Assembly: GCA_016302015.1 (NCBI GenBank)
Contig: JAEDOJ010000091.1
Coordinates: forward strand, 1 to 6,367
DNA: 6,367 nucleotides
Direction: 5' to 3'
Source: Oscillospiraceae bacterium
Lineage (GTDB): Bacteria; Bacillota_A; Clostridia; Oscillospirales; Oscillospiraceae
Shown here in pieces: positions 1-6,367 of this stretch. Below the pieces are notes generated by a model that had not been told where the DNA came from, did not search any database, and was given only the letters and a program-made list of their open reading frames with translations. Numbering within the stretch: position 1 is the first letter of the stretch; every line of letters starts with the position of its first letter. The translations under genes were made by a program, and so were the position numbers.

Positions 1-987
1 CTGATCACCGATAAGAAGATTTCCTCCATTCAGGAGATTCTGCCCATTCTGGAGCAGATCGTCAAGGGCGGCCAGAAGCTGGTCATCATTGCTGAGGACG
101 TGGAAGGCGACGCCCTGTCCACCCTGCTGGTCAACCGTCTGCGCGGCAGCTTCAACTGCGTCTGCGTCAAGGCTCCCGGCTTCGGCGATCGCCGCAAGGA
201 AATGCTCCGGGATATCGCCATCCTCACCGGCGGCACCTACGCCGCTTCCGAGCTGAACATCAACCTGCAGGAGCTGCAGCTCAGCGACCTGGGCCGTGCC
301 CGTCAGATCAAGGTCAACAAGGATACCACCGTCATTGTGGACGGCTGCGGCGACCCCGAGATGATTCAGGCTCGCATCCACGAGATTCAGGCCTCCATCA
401 AGGTCACCACCTCCGACTACGACCGTGAAAAGCTGCAGGAGCGTCTGGCAAAGCTGTCCGGCGGCGTTGCGGTGATCCGTGTAGGCGCTCAGACTGAGGT
501 CGCCATGAAGGAGCAGAAGCTCCGTGTGGAGGACGCTCTGAACGCTACCCGCGCAGCCGTGGAAGAGGGCATCGTGGCCGGCGGCGGCACTGCCTATGTC
601 AATGCGATTCCCGCAGTCAACAAGCTGGTGGAGGAGCTCTCCGGTGACGAAAAGACCGGCGCAGCCATCATTGCAAAGGCTCTGCAGGCTCCCATCCGTC
701 AGATCGCTGAAAATGCCGGTGTGGACGGCTCTGTGGTCTTCGAGAAGATCAACTCCAGCGACAAGGTTGGCTATGGCTACAACGCATATACCGAAACCTA
801 CTGCGACATGATCCCCTCCGGTATTGTGGATCCCACCAAGGTTACCAGAAGCGCTCTGGAAAACGCGGCAAGCATCTGCGCCTGCGTTCTGACCACCGAA
901 TCTCTGGTTGCCGACAAGCCCGATCCCGCTGCTGACGCAGCCGCTGCCGCAGCGGCCGCCGGTGCAGGCATGGGCGGTATGTATTGA
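1..987 (+). CDS. groEL: Chaperonin GroEL (Hsp60), 3' part; 5' end lies outside the window
   Basis: ATP-driven cytoplasmic chaperonin that, with GroES, encloses and folds client proteins. The reading frame is open from base 1 and gives 328 residues to the TGA at 985-987, so about 220 residues of a roughly 548-residue protein are missing (equatorial N-terminus, first intermediate segment and start of the apical domain). Visible family landmarks in order: [12 protein letters not shown] at the start, [14 protein letters not shown] (about 34-47), [14 protein letters not shown] (about 56-69), [19 protein letters not shown] (about 137-155), [16 protein letters not shown] (175-190) and AGGGTAY, then [16 protein letters not shown]. 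Asp178 matches the catalytic Asp398 of E. coli GroEL. The C-terminus is an Ala-rich tail ([11 protein letters not shown], codons 928-960) ending GAGMGGMY instead of the usual Gly-Gly-Met repeat. Six Cys codons occur in the fragment (residues 53, 55, 116, 268, 293, 295). Identification is certain; whether it is the main or a second copy cannot be told here. Confidence 0.97.
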   Translation: MITDKKISSIQEILPILEQIVKGGQKLVIIAEDVEGDALSTLLVNRLRGSFNCVCVKAPGFGDRRKEMLRDIAILTGGTYAASELNINLQELQLSDLGRARQIKVNKDTTVIVDGCGDPEMIQARIHEIQASIKVTTSDYDREKLQERLAKLSGGVAVIRVGAQTEVAMKEQKLRVEDALNATRAAVEEGIVAGGGTAYVNAIPAVNKLVEELSGDEKTGAAIIAKALQAPIRQIAENAGVDGSVVFEKINSSDKVGYGYNAYTETYCDMIPSGIVDPTKVTRSALENAASICACVLTTESLVADKPDPAADAAAAAAAAGAGMGGMY

Positions 988-999
988 TAACGAAACGAA

Positions 1000-1035
1000 G
1001 GAGCTTCCTCACAAGCTGAGGAAGCTCCATTTTTT
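1000..1035. terminator. Intrinsic terminator shared by groEL and phoR (likely bidirectional)
   Basis: A perfect 11-bp inverted repeat, GGAGCTTCCTC at 1000-1010 and GAGGAAGCTCC at 1018-1028, extends by one A-T pair (1011/1017) to leave a five-base loop. On the plus strand it is followed by A then six T (1030-1035), a classic rho-independent terminator 12 bases after the groEL stop. On the minus strand the same stem follows the phoR stop codon, and the downstream tract (TTCGTTTCGTT) is only moderately U-rich, so termination in that direction is probably weaker. The phoR stop (1034-1036) lies partly inside the plus-strand T tract. Confidence 0.9.
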
Positions 1036-2680
1036 ATTCCGTGGGGAAGGTCAGCCGGATGGCGGTTCCTTCTCCCACAACGCTGTTGACTTCAATTTTG
1101 GCGTTATGGATCATGGCGGCGTGCTTTACAATGGACAGTCCCAGTCCCGTTCCTCCCACTTCCTTGGAATGGCTCTTATCCACCCGGTAGAAGCGTTCAA
1201 AAATCCGGTCAAGGTGTTCCTTTGGAATCCCGATTCCGCTGTCCTTCACCGTCACGCAGTGATCCGACACGATCACCTTCACCGTTCCTCCGGGACGGTT
1301 GTACTTGATCCCGTTGTCGCAGAGATTATAGATCATGCCGTGCACCAGCTCGGGAACGCCCCGAATCCCGGTATGCTCGCCCTCCAACGAAATGGACACC
1401 TCACCCTTTGCAGCCAAATCTCTCAGGCTGTCCACCACGGCTGCCGCGGAATCATACAAATCCACCTCAGACCAGGACAGATCCTTGCCTCCCTCGTCCA
1501 GATGGGACAGGCTGATGATATCCTCAACCAGGGATACCAGCCGGCGGGTTTCCTCATAGATTTTTTCCGCAAAGGGCTGGACGTTCTCCGGCTTTACCAT
1601 GCCCCATTTCAGCAGCTCGGAATAGCCGGAAATGGTCTGCAGGGGCGTTTTCAGCTCGTGGGACACATTTGCCGTAAACTCCCGGCGCTGCTGCTCCGCC
1701 ATTTCCCGCTGGGTGATGTCGAAGAGGACGATGGCAACACCGGAAATATTCTGCTGGGAATGAACCGGAGCGGCGCTGATCTGAATGATTCTGCCGTGAA
1801 GCTCCGCTCGAATTGCCACATTCTGCCCTTCTGTCGCCGTTTCCACCGCCTTTTGCAGCTCCGGGCTGCGGCTGACGGTTAGGAGCAGCTCTCCCCCGCA
1901 GGCCTTGTCAGCGTCCAGCAGTTCCTTCGCCGAGGCGTTAATGGAAATGATCCTTCCGCTGTGATCCAGCAGAACCATTCCTTCTTCCATGCTGCCCACA
2001 ATGACATCCAGCTCGTTTTTCTTCTGCAGCAGAACGGTTTCCTGCATTTTCAGTTGGCTTTGCTGGCTGTGAATCCGCCGGAGCAGGGGCGCCAATTCGT
2101 CATAGCCCTCATTTTCCAGAGGCTGATCCAGATTTAGCTGGTTCAGCGGCTCCACAATCCGTTTGGACAGTCTGCCCGCCAAAACGAAGGACAAAACCGC
2201 CGCCACGATAATGACGATCAGGATGGGTTGGAGCATCCCGATGAGGAGCATCAGGACGCTGCCGTGAGAAACGGAAAGACGAATGACGGTTCCATCCTTC
2301 AATCTTCGGGCGCAGTACAGGGATTTTTCCATCAACGTGGAGGAATAACGGCTGCTTTCTCCGTAGCCTGTGTTCATCGCCTCTTTGATTTCCTCCCGCT
2401 GCAGGTGGTTTTCCATGACGGAGGAATCCGAGGCGCTGTCATACAGAACCGAGCCGTCGGAGGAAATCCATGTAATACGGCAGGTTTCAATCTGCAGGTC
2501 ATCAAAATAGCTTCCCCCGGATTGCTCCATGCCCTGCGCCACCAGAGCGGTTTCCGCCCGGAGCTGGCTCTGCTGAAGATCGGAAAAATAGTCATAGAGG
2601 AAGCCGAGAATCAGCGTCATGGTCACCAGAAATACGGCCAGCGCCGCGGCGCAGACGGCTCTGAAAATTCGTTTTGTCAT
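1034..2680 (-). CDS. phoR: Phosphate-regulon sensor histidine kinase PhoR
   Basis: Membrane sensor kinase that phosphorylates and dephosphorylates its partner PhoB; 548 residues. Layout: transmembrane helix at about 6-30, an extracytoplasmic domain of about 110 residues (33-140), second helix about 143-168, a short degenerate HAMP-like linker, a PAS domain about 220-325 (VGSMEEGMVLLDHSGRII), then the dimerisation and catalytic domains. The H-box is NVSHELKTPL with His341 as phosphoacceptor, and the E342/T345 pair is the phosphatase-type motif. The ATP site has the N-box NLCDNGIKY (452-460), G1 DSGIGI (480-485), F-box RIFERFYRVDKS (492-503) and G2 GGTGLGLSIVKH (509-520). I chose the ATG at 2680 because it has GGGAGG seven bases upstream, shares ATGA with the phoB stop and is directly followed by the first membrane helix. 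The open frame runs 44 codons further upstream, but only inside phoB. The pairing with phoB, phoU and pstB supports PhoR over other kinases of this architecture such as WalK. Confidence 0.92.
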   Translation of the reverse strand: MTKRIFRAVCAAALAVFLVTMTLILGFLYDYFSDLQQSQLRAETALVAQGMEQSGGSYFDDLQIETCRITWISSDGSVLYDSASDSSVMENHLQREEIKEAMNTGYGESSRYSSTLMEKSLYCARRLKDGTVIRLSVSHGSVLMLLIGMLQPILIVIIVAAVLSFVLAGRLSKRIVEPLNQLNLDQPLENEGYDELAPLLRRIHSQQSQLKMQETVLLQKKNELDVIVGSMEEGMVLLDHSGRIISINASAKELLDADKACGGELLLTVSRSPELQKAVETATEGQNVAIRAELHGRIIQISAAPVHSQQNISGVAIVLFDITQREMAEQQRREFTANVSHELKTPLQTISGYSELLKWGMVKPENVQPFAEKIYEETRRLVSLVEDIISLSHLDEGGKDLSWSEVDLYDSAAAVVDSLRDLAAKGEVSISLEGEHTGIRGVPELVHGMIYNLCDNGIKYNRPGGTVKVIVSDHCVTVKDSGIGIPKEHLDRIFERFYRVDKSHSKEVGGTGLGLSIVKHAAMIHNAKIEVNSVVGEGTAIRLTFPTE

Positions 2681-2693
2681 GTGGCCGCCTCCC
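2677..2693 (-). promoter_or_regulatory. phoB/phoR ATGA overlap and phoR ribosome binding site
   Basis: The phoR start codon ATG (2680-2678) and the phoB stop TGA (2679-2677) share four bases, ATGA. A ribosome site GGGAGG sits at 2693-2688, seven bases before the ATG and inside the last codons of phoB. This arrangement points to translational coupling of regulator and kinase and fixes the phoR start. Confidence 0.85.
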
Positions 2694-3345
2694 ATCGATA
2701 GCCTACGCCCCGCACCGTTTTGATCGCGTTCCCCGCCCCGCCCAGCTTGGTGCGAAGAGAGGCAATATGCACGTCCACGGTTCTGGTCTCTCCGGTATAG
2801 TCGTTGTCCCACACGGAGGACAGAAGGACGTCCCGGGTAAACACCGTGTCAGGTCTTTGGAGGAAGAGGTGCAGCAGCTCATATTCCTTCAGGGTCAGCT
2901 CCACAGGCTTTCCCCCCACACGCACCTCATGGCTGGTTTCATTTAATTCAAGCTCTCCGCATTTCAGCACCCTGGGGGCGGTTTTGGCTCTGCGAAGAAC
3001 TGCCTTGATCCGGGACATCATCTCCATCATGCCGAAGGGCTTCACCAGGTAATCGTCCGCCCCCAGATCCAGCCCGATCACCTTGTCGAATTCCGTCCCC
3101 TTTGCCGTTGCCATGATCACGGGAATATCCGCCGTGACCACATGGGAACGGAGTTTTTTTAATACTTCAATGCCGTCTTCATCGGGAAGCATAATGTCCA
3201 GAAGGATCAGCTCCGGGCGGTTTTTCCTCATGCCCTCCCAGAATGCCGCCGCGTTTTCAAAGCCTTCGGCCTGAAAGCCTGATACCTTCATGGTGTACAG
3301 CATTAACTCCCGAATACCGTTGTCGTCCTCTACGCAATAGATCAT
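2677..3345 (-). CDS. phoB: Phosphate-regulon response regulator PhoB/PhoP, OmpR family
   Basis: DNA-binding response regulator of 222 residues, the usual length for the OmpR/PhoB family. The receiver domain (1-118) shows the acidic pocket E6-D7-D8, phosphoacceptor Asp50 in LILLDIMLPDEDG, the switch Thr80 (ATAKG) and Lys102 in YLVKPF. The C-terminal winged-helix domain (about 125-218) contains LTLKEYELLHLF, the recognition-helix segment TRTVDVHIASLRTKLG (187-202) and the terminal hairpin TVRGVGYRW. The very short N-terminus before the acidic pocket (MIYCVEDD) is complete, since the ATG has an excellent AGGAGG site just upstream. It lies 11 bases after the Na+/phosphate transporter gene and overlaps phoR by four bases, so all three are probably one transcript. 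When phosphorylated it should bind Pho boxes; a candidate lies upstream of the transporter gene. The name PhoB (or PhoP in Bacillus usage) rests on the neighbours, as OmpR-family receivers alone do not define the regulon. Confidence 0.92.
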   Translation of the reverse strand: MIYCVEDDNGIRELMLYTMKVSGFQAEGFENAAAFWEGMRKNRPELILLDIMLPDEDGIEVLKKLRSHVVTADIPVIMATAKGTEFDKVIGLDLGADDYLVKPFGMMEMMSRIKAVLRRAKTAPRVLKCGELELNETSHEVRVGGKPVELTLKEYELLHLFLQRPDTVFTRDVLLSSVWDNDYTGETRTVDVHIASLRTKLGGAGNAIKTVRGVGYRWEAAT

Positions 3346-3350
3346 CGGCG

Positions 3351-3359
3351 CACCTCCTA
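3351..3359 (-). promoter_or_regulatory. phoB ribosome binding site overlapping the transporter stop codon
   Basis: The minus strand reads TAGGAGGTG here. The TAG stop of the upstream transporter gene (3359-3357) is part of the near-perfect Shine-Dalgarno sequence AGGAGGTG (3358-3351), with GGAGG seven bases from the phoB ATG. Ribosomes ending on the transporter would occupy this site, which suggests coupled translation. Confidence 0.85.
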
Positions 3360-5102
3360 TGCGATGGAATATTTCTTTTGATATTGTTCAACCCGTTCAA
3401 AATACCGCTCATTCACCGTTCTCATAGCCCGGAGAGATTCATGCAGATTCAAATTGCCCAGGCTCATGTCAATGACGCAGCCCGCAATATTGGAGCAGTG
3501 ATCCGCTACCCGCTCCAGATCGGTGAGAATATCCGACCACACAAAGCCCACCTCGATGCTGCACTGCTCCTGCTGCAGCCGCTGAATATGATTTCCACGG
3601 AGCTGCTCCTTCAGCTGGTCAATGACCTGCTCCAGCGGCTCTACAAAGGCGGCGGTGGCAGGGTCGTTTTTCAGGAAAGCGGTAAGCGCCAGCTCCACCA
3701 CCTCGTTCACCGCATTCTTCAGAACCGTCAGTTCTGTGGAGGCCGACGGAGAAAGGGATAATTCCTTTGTTTTCAGTTCCTTTGCGGCCTCCGCAAGATT
3801 CACCCCGTGGTCAGAAATCCGCTCGAAATCACCGATCACCCGCAGCAGCTTCGCCGCCTCATTGCTGTCCTCGCTGCTGATCTGCCGGGTGCTGAGCTTG
3901 ACCAGATAGGTTCCCAGAATGTCCTCAAAATGATCGCACCGATCCTCCTCCGTCCGGATTTCCTCCTCCAGAGCGGGGGTGTAGCTATTGAGAATCTCCA
4001 GTCCGTTTCCAAGGCACCGCACCGCAGTGGCAGCCATCTCCGAGGCCACCTCCCGGCACCGCTTCAGGGCGATGGGCGGGGTGGTCAGCAGCCGTTCGTC
4101 AAGCTCCACCGCCTGCTCGGATTTCTGACCGTCGGGAACAAGCCGGCAGACCAGCTTTTCCAGCCAGCCCGAAAGAGGCAGCATCAGGACGGTGCAGAAC
4201 AGGTTAAAGGCGGAATGAGCCACGGCGATGCCAAACAGAGAGGCGGATTCCTGCAGCAGCGCCGGGGCAAAAATCAGCCTGACCAGCCAGAACAGGGCAA
4301 GGCACACCCCTGTGCCGATGACATTGAAGCTCAGATGCACCATAGCCGCCCGCTTGGCATTTTTGTTGGCGCCCACAGAGGAGATCAGCGCAGTGATGCA
4401 GGTACCGATGTTCTGACCCATAATAATGGGGATGGCCGCCCCGTAGCTGACCTGACCGGTCGCCGCCAGCGCCTGCAAAATGCCCACGGAGGCGGAGCTG
4501 GACTGAATGATCGCCGTCAGCACCGCACCCACCAGAACGCCCAGCACAGGATTCTGGAAGAGGAGGAAGAGTCTGGTAAACTCAGGCACATCCTTCAGCA
4601 CCGCCACAGCCCCCGACATGGTTTCCATGCCGAACATCAGGGTGGCAAAGCCCAGAAGGATCATGCCCGTATCCTTTTTCTTTGCGCTTTTGCAGAACAT
4701 ATACAGCACGATGCCGATCAACGCCAGCACCGGGACAAAGGCTGAGGGCTTGAGGAGCTGCACCAGAACATTTTTACTGTCAATTCCCGCAAGGCTCAAA
4801 ACCCACGCGGTCACGGTGGTGCCCACATTGGCGCCCATGATCACATTGATTGCCTGCTTCAGGGTCATCAGGCCGGAATTGACAAAGCCTACCACCATCA
4901 CGGTAGTCGCCGAGGAGCTTTGGATCACGGCGGTCACGCCCAGACCCGTGAGAAGTCCCACGAATTTTTTGGTGGTCATCTTCCCCAGAAGCTCCCGCAG
5001 GCTGCCTCCGGCTCTGCGCTCCAGCGCCTGCCCCATGAGATTCATGCCGAAGAGAAACAGGCTCAAGCCCCCGATCAGGGTTAATACGTGAAATATGTCC
5101 AT
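3357..5102 (-). CDS. Na+/phosphate cotransporter (NptA/YjbB type) with C-terminal PhoU-like domain
   Basis: Predicted inner-membrane sodium:phosphate cotransporter of 581 residues. The N-terminal 315 residues are hydrophobic, with roughly eight or nine membrane segments. They contain the duplicated Na/Pi cotransporter core: first copy around 49-105 with QSSSATT (61-67) and GANVGTTVTA (90-99), second copy around 187-243 with QSSSASV (200-206) and GQNIGTCITA (229-238). The QSSS motifs are the known signature for substrate and ion binding in this family. From about 345 to 545 the protein is soluble and helical, with two PhoU-type metal-binding signatures, DFERISDHGVNLAE (425-438) and DLERVADHCSNIAG (528-541). 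The ATG at 5102 has AAAGGA eight bases upstream and is directly followed by the first membrane segment. Two other ATGs just upstream are out of frame. It sits between phoU and phoB, which supports phosphate as substrate. Direction (uptake or export) cannot be decided: bacterial homologues such as E. coli YjbB have been linked to export. Confidence 0.92.
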   Translation of the reverse strand: MDIFHVLTLIGGLSLFLFGMNLMGQALERRAGGSLRELLGKMTTKKFVGLLTGLGVTAVIQSSSATTVMVVGFVNSGLMTLKQAINVIMGANVGTTVTAWVLSLAGIDSKNVLVQLLKPSAFVPVLALIGIVLYMFCKSAKKKDTGMILLGFATLMFGMETMSGAVAVLKDVPEFTRLFLLFQNPVLGVLVGAVLTAIIQSSSASVGILQALAATGQVSYGAAIPIIMGQNIGTCITALISSVGANKNAKRAAMVHLSFNVIGTGVCLALFWLVRLIFAPALLQESASLFGIAVAHSAFNLFCTVLMLPLSGWLEKLVCRLVPDGQKSEQAVELDERLLTTPPIALKRCREVASEMAATAVRCLGNGLEILNSYTPALEEEIRTEEDRCDHFEDILGTYLVKLSTRQISSEDSNEAAKLLRVIGDFERISDHGVNLAEAAKELKTKELSLSPSASTELTVLKNAVNEVVELALTAFLKNDPATAAFVEPLEQVIDQLKEQLRGNHIQRLQQEQCSIEVGFVWSDILTDLERVADHCSNIAGCVIDMSLGNLNLHESLRAMRTVNERYFERVEQYQKKYSIA

Positions 5103-5122
5103 ACATACATTCCTTTCTGTCT

Positions 5123-5139
5123 TGTATAGACATATCCTA
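5123..5139 (-). promoter_or_regulatory. Possible -10 elements upstream of the transporter gene
   Basis: Within the 77-base phoU/transporter gap, the AT-richest part of the window, the minus strand has TAGGAT at 5139-5134 and TATACA at 5128-5123. Each matches four of six positions of TATAAT. No good -35 box lies 16-18 bases upstream of either (TTGGAT at 5160-5155 is 15 bases from TAGGAT). A weak -35 would fit an activator-dependent promoter under the nearby Pho-box candidate. TAGGAT is favoured, because a start site from TATACA would fall right on the ribosome site. This is a tentative call. Confidence 0.25.
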
Positions 5140-5171
5140 TCAATTTCACATCAAATCCAATACCGGAGTTT

Positions 5172-5188
5172 TGTAAAATCTATGTAAA
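5172..5188 (-). promoter_or_regulatory. Candidate Pho box (PhoB/PhoP operator)
   Basis: The minus strand carries two identical TTTACA hexamers (5188-5183 and 5177-5172) separated by five bases, an 11-bp repeat period. This matches the Firmicute PhoP half-site TT(A/C/T)ACA and its usual spacing. The first hexamer is also the last two codons of phoU (Phe-Thr), so the site straddles the phoU stop. Only two repeats are seen; hexamers one period further out on each side do not match, whereas full Bacillus sites often have four. It lies about 70-86 bases before the transporter start codon. Confidence 0.5.
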
Positions 5189-5815
5189 GTCATGACTTCC
5201 GGTGATGGAAAACACCACCCATTTGCCGATATTGACCCCATGATCCCCAATTCGTTCCAGATATTTCGCAATCATCAACAAATCCACGGAGGCTTCCACA
5301 TTGTCCTTGAGGAGGCCGGCCACCGCCGTCTTGCATTCATTAAAATATCCGTCTATGACATCATCATATTGTATCACAAATTCCGCCTTTTGACTATCCT
5401 GTTTTACAAAAGCGTCAATGCTGTCCGTTACCATTTTTATAACGCTGTTGGCCATCTCTCTCAGAGGAAGCGCCTCCGGAATTTCCGTAATATGACCCAT
5501 GGCAACGATCTCCGCCAGATCCGCCGACTGATCGCCGATCCGCTCCAGATCCGTGACCATTTTTAAGGCTGCGGAAACCGTGCGAAGGTCTCTGGCCACC
5601 GGCTGCTGGTGCAGCAGCAGCCGCAGGCAGAGGGACTCGATCTCCCGCTCCTTCTGATTCACCTGCGTTAACAGCCGGGGCAACTCCCGGGCAAGCTCCG
5701 TATCGCAGGAAAGCAACGCCTTGGAGGCCTTTGCGATGGCTGTCTCGCAGAGCATTCCCATGGTGATCATCTCTTTGTTCAGTTCCTCCAGCTGCATATC
5801 AAACCGTGACCGCAT
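5180..5815 (-). CDS. phoU: Phosphate signalling/transport regulator PhoU
   Basis: Cytoplasmic peripheral protein of 211 residues that connects the Pst transporter to PhoR and represses the Pho response when phosphate is plentiful. It is all helical with two PhoU repeats, each carrying the metal-binding E-x-x-x-D signature: TDLERIGDQSADLAE (88-102) and KYLERIGDHGVNIG (184-197). The conserved QQPVARDLR lies at 70-78. I chose the ATG at 5815, giving the typical family start MRSRFD and a GGGAGG site ten bases upstream. A TTG three codons earlier (5824) would lie only one base from that site and is unlikely. The start comes one base after the pstB stop, so the two are surely cotranscribed and probably coupled. 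Its last codons, TTT ACA TAG, form half of a candidate Pho box for the next gene. Confidence 0.95.
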   Translation of the reverse strand: MRSRFDMQLEELNKEMITMGMLCETAIAKASKALLSCDTELARELPRLLTQVNQKEREIESLCLRLLLHQQPVARDLRTVSAALKMVTDLERIGDQSADLAEIVAMGHITEIPEALPLREMANSVIKMVTDSIDAFVKQDSQKAEFVIQYDDVIDGYFNECKTAVAGLLKDNVEASVDLLMIAKYLERIGDHGVNIGKWVVFSITGSHDFT

Positions 5816-5816
5816 C

Positions 5817-6367
5817 TCAACCAAACCTCCCTGTAATATAGTCCTCTGTCCGTTTGTCTCCCGGCGTGGAGAACATCACCTCCGTGCGGTCAAACTCCAC
5901 CAGCTCTCCCAACAGGAAGAAGGCGCAGCGGTCGGACACACGGACAGCCTGCTGCATATTATGCGTCACCATGACAACCGTGTACTTTTCCTTGAGCCGG
6001 ACGGCCAGCTCCTCGATTTTCCCGGTGGAGATCGGGTCAAGGGCAGAGGTGGACTCATCCATCAGCAGAATATCCGGCTCCACCGCCAAGGCTCTGGCGA
6101 TGCACAGCCTCTGCTGCTGGCCCCCCGACAGTCCCAGAGCGGAGGTCTTCAGCCGATCCTTTACCTCCTCCCAGATGGCTGCGTCTGTGAGGGATTTCTC
6201 CACAATTTCGTCCAGCTTTGCCCTGGATCGAATCCCGTGGGTTCGCGGGCCGTAGGCAATGTTGTCGTAGATGCTCATGGGAAAGGGATTGGCCTTTTGA
6301 AACACCATGCCGATCCGCTTCCGCAGCCAGGTCACATCCACCCCCGCAGCGTAGATATCCTGCTTCT
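5817..6367 (-). CDS. pstB: Phosphate ABC transporter ATP-binding protein PstB, 3' part; 5' end beyond the window
   Basis: ATPase subunit of the high-affinity PstSCAB phosphate importer, acting on the inner face of the membrane. The frame is open to the right edge (first whole codon 6365-6363), giving 182 C-terminal residues of a protein normally near 250. The Walker A P-loop therefore lies outside the window. An internal GTG at 6341 is not the start, because family sequence ([17 protein letters not shown]) continues upstream of it. Visible in the fragment: Q-loop [10 protein letters not shown] (Gln23), the ABC signature LSGGQQQR (79-86), Walker B ILLMDE (99-104, catalytic Glu104), D-loop SALD (107-110) and the switch His135 in VMVTHN. 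The residue after the catalytic Glu is Ser (DESTSALD) where Pro is usual. The end, EDYITGRFG, is typical of PstB. phoU follows after one base. Genes for the permeases and binding protein would be expected upstream, off the right edge. Confidence 0.96.
   Translation of the reverse strand, partial: KQDIYAAGVDVTWLRKRIGMVFQKANPFPMSIYDNIAYGPRTHGIRSRAKLDEIVEKSLTDAAIWEEVKDRLKTSALGLSGGQQQRLCIARALAVEPDILLMDESTSALDPISTGKIEELAVRLKEKYTVVMVTHNMQQAVRVSDRCAFFLLGELVEFDRTEVMFSTPGDKRTEDYITGRFG
5826..5831 (-). promoter_or_regulatory. phoU ribosome binding site (decides the start)
   Basis: GGGAGG on the minus strand lies inside the pstB 3' end (its Gly-Arg codons), ten bases before the ATG at 5815. Spacing to the alternative TTG at 5824 is only one base, too short for initiation there. 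Confidence 0.7.

Noticed and set aside
928..960. Ala-codon run as a DNA microsatellite
   Set aside because: The Ala codons are mixed (GCT, GCA, GCC, GCG), so it is a protein-level low-complexity tail and not a simple DNA repeat.
908..1882. Long plus-strand open frame (324 codons) running from the groEL end into the phoR region
   Set aside because: It overlaps the groEL 3' end out of frame, crosses the terminator and lies antisense to the well-supported phoR kinase domain. Its product shows no recognisable motif.
2681..2812. 44-residue N-terminal extension of phoR
   Set aside because: It lies wholly inside phoB, and its sequence is low in hydrophobicity and rich in Arg and Gly. The ATG at 2680 has the ribosome site and precedes the first membrane helix directly.
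3807..4745. Long plus-strand open frame (312 codons) opposite the cotransporter gene
   Set aside because: It is antisense to conserved transporter and PhoU-domain motifs, has a His/Gln/Arg-rich composition typical of the complement of GC-rich coding DNA, and has no supporting ribosome site or family signature.
4780..5133. Minus-strand 117-codon frame overlapping the transporter start
   Set aside because: It is out of frame with the conserved transporter N-terminus and arises from the staggered ATGs in the leader.
5103..5179. Riboswitch, small RNA or terminator in the phoU/transporter gap
   Set aside because: Only 77 AT-rich bases with no stable stem or known riboswitch pattern; the imperfect repeats of TTGAT and GGAT are too short to call.
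6339..6341. GTG as the pstB start
   Set aside because: PstB-like sequence continues in frame upstream to the window edge, and a start here would remove the region before the Q-loop including Walker A. The gene is simply cut by the window.

Overview
The window looks like chromosomal DNA from a GC-rich member of the Clostridia, probably Oscillospiraceae or a relative. This rests on the Firmicute-style short PhoB start (MIYCVEDD), the PhoU start (MRSRFD), strong GGAGG ribosome sites, and the style of the GroEL and PstB sequences. No species can be named from sequence reading alone. No mobile element, CRISPR array, rRNA or tRNA was seen.

Layout: positions 1-987 on the plus strand hold the 3' 60% of a groEL gene, cut by the left edge. 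A strong hairpin plus U-tract (about 1000-1035) follows and separates it from a convergent minus-strand gene block that fills the rest of the window. Read in its own direction (right to left), the block is: pstB (5817-6367, 5' end cut by the right edge), phoU (5180-5815), a Na+/phosphate cotransporter with a C-terminal PhoU-like domain (3357-5102), phoB (2677-3345) and phoR (1034-2680). Four of the five junctions in this block are tight: pstB/phoU have 1 nt between them, transporter/phoB have 11 nt with the stop codon inside the ribosome site, and phoB/phoR share an ATGA overlap. Only phoU/transporter has a real gap (77 nt), and it carries a candidate Pho box.

How the genes work together: this is a phosphate-starvation module. 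PstB is the ATPase of the high-affinity Pst importer, whose other subunits would be expected beyond the right edge. PhoU links Pst transport state to the sensor kinase. PhoR (sensor histidine kinase) and PhoB (OmpR-family regulator) form the two-component system. The cotransporter adds a second, ion-driven phosphate route with its own PhoU-like domain. The likely bidirectional terminator ends both groEL and the phosphate block.

I did not find a clearly new biological system. The points most worth a second look are the 11-bp-phased TTTACA repeat that overlaps the end of phoU, the presence of two PhoU modules and two uptake systems in one regulated block, and the unusual residues in GroEL.
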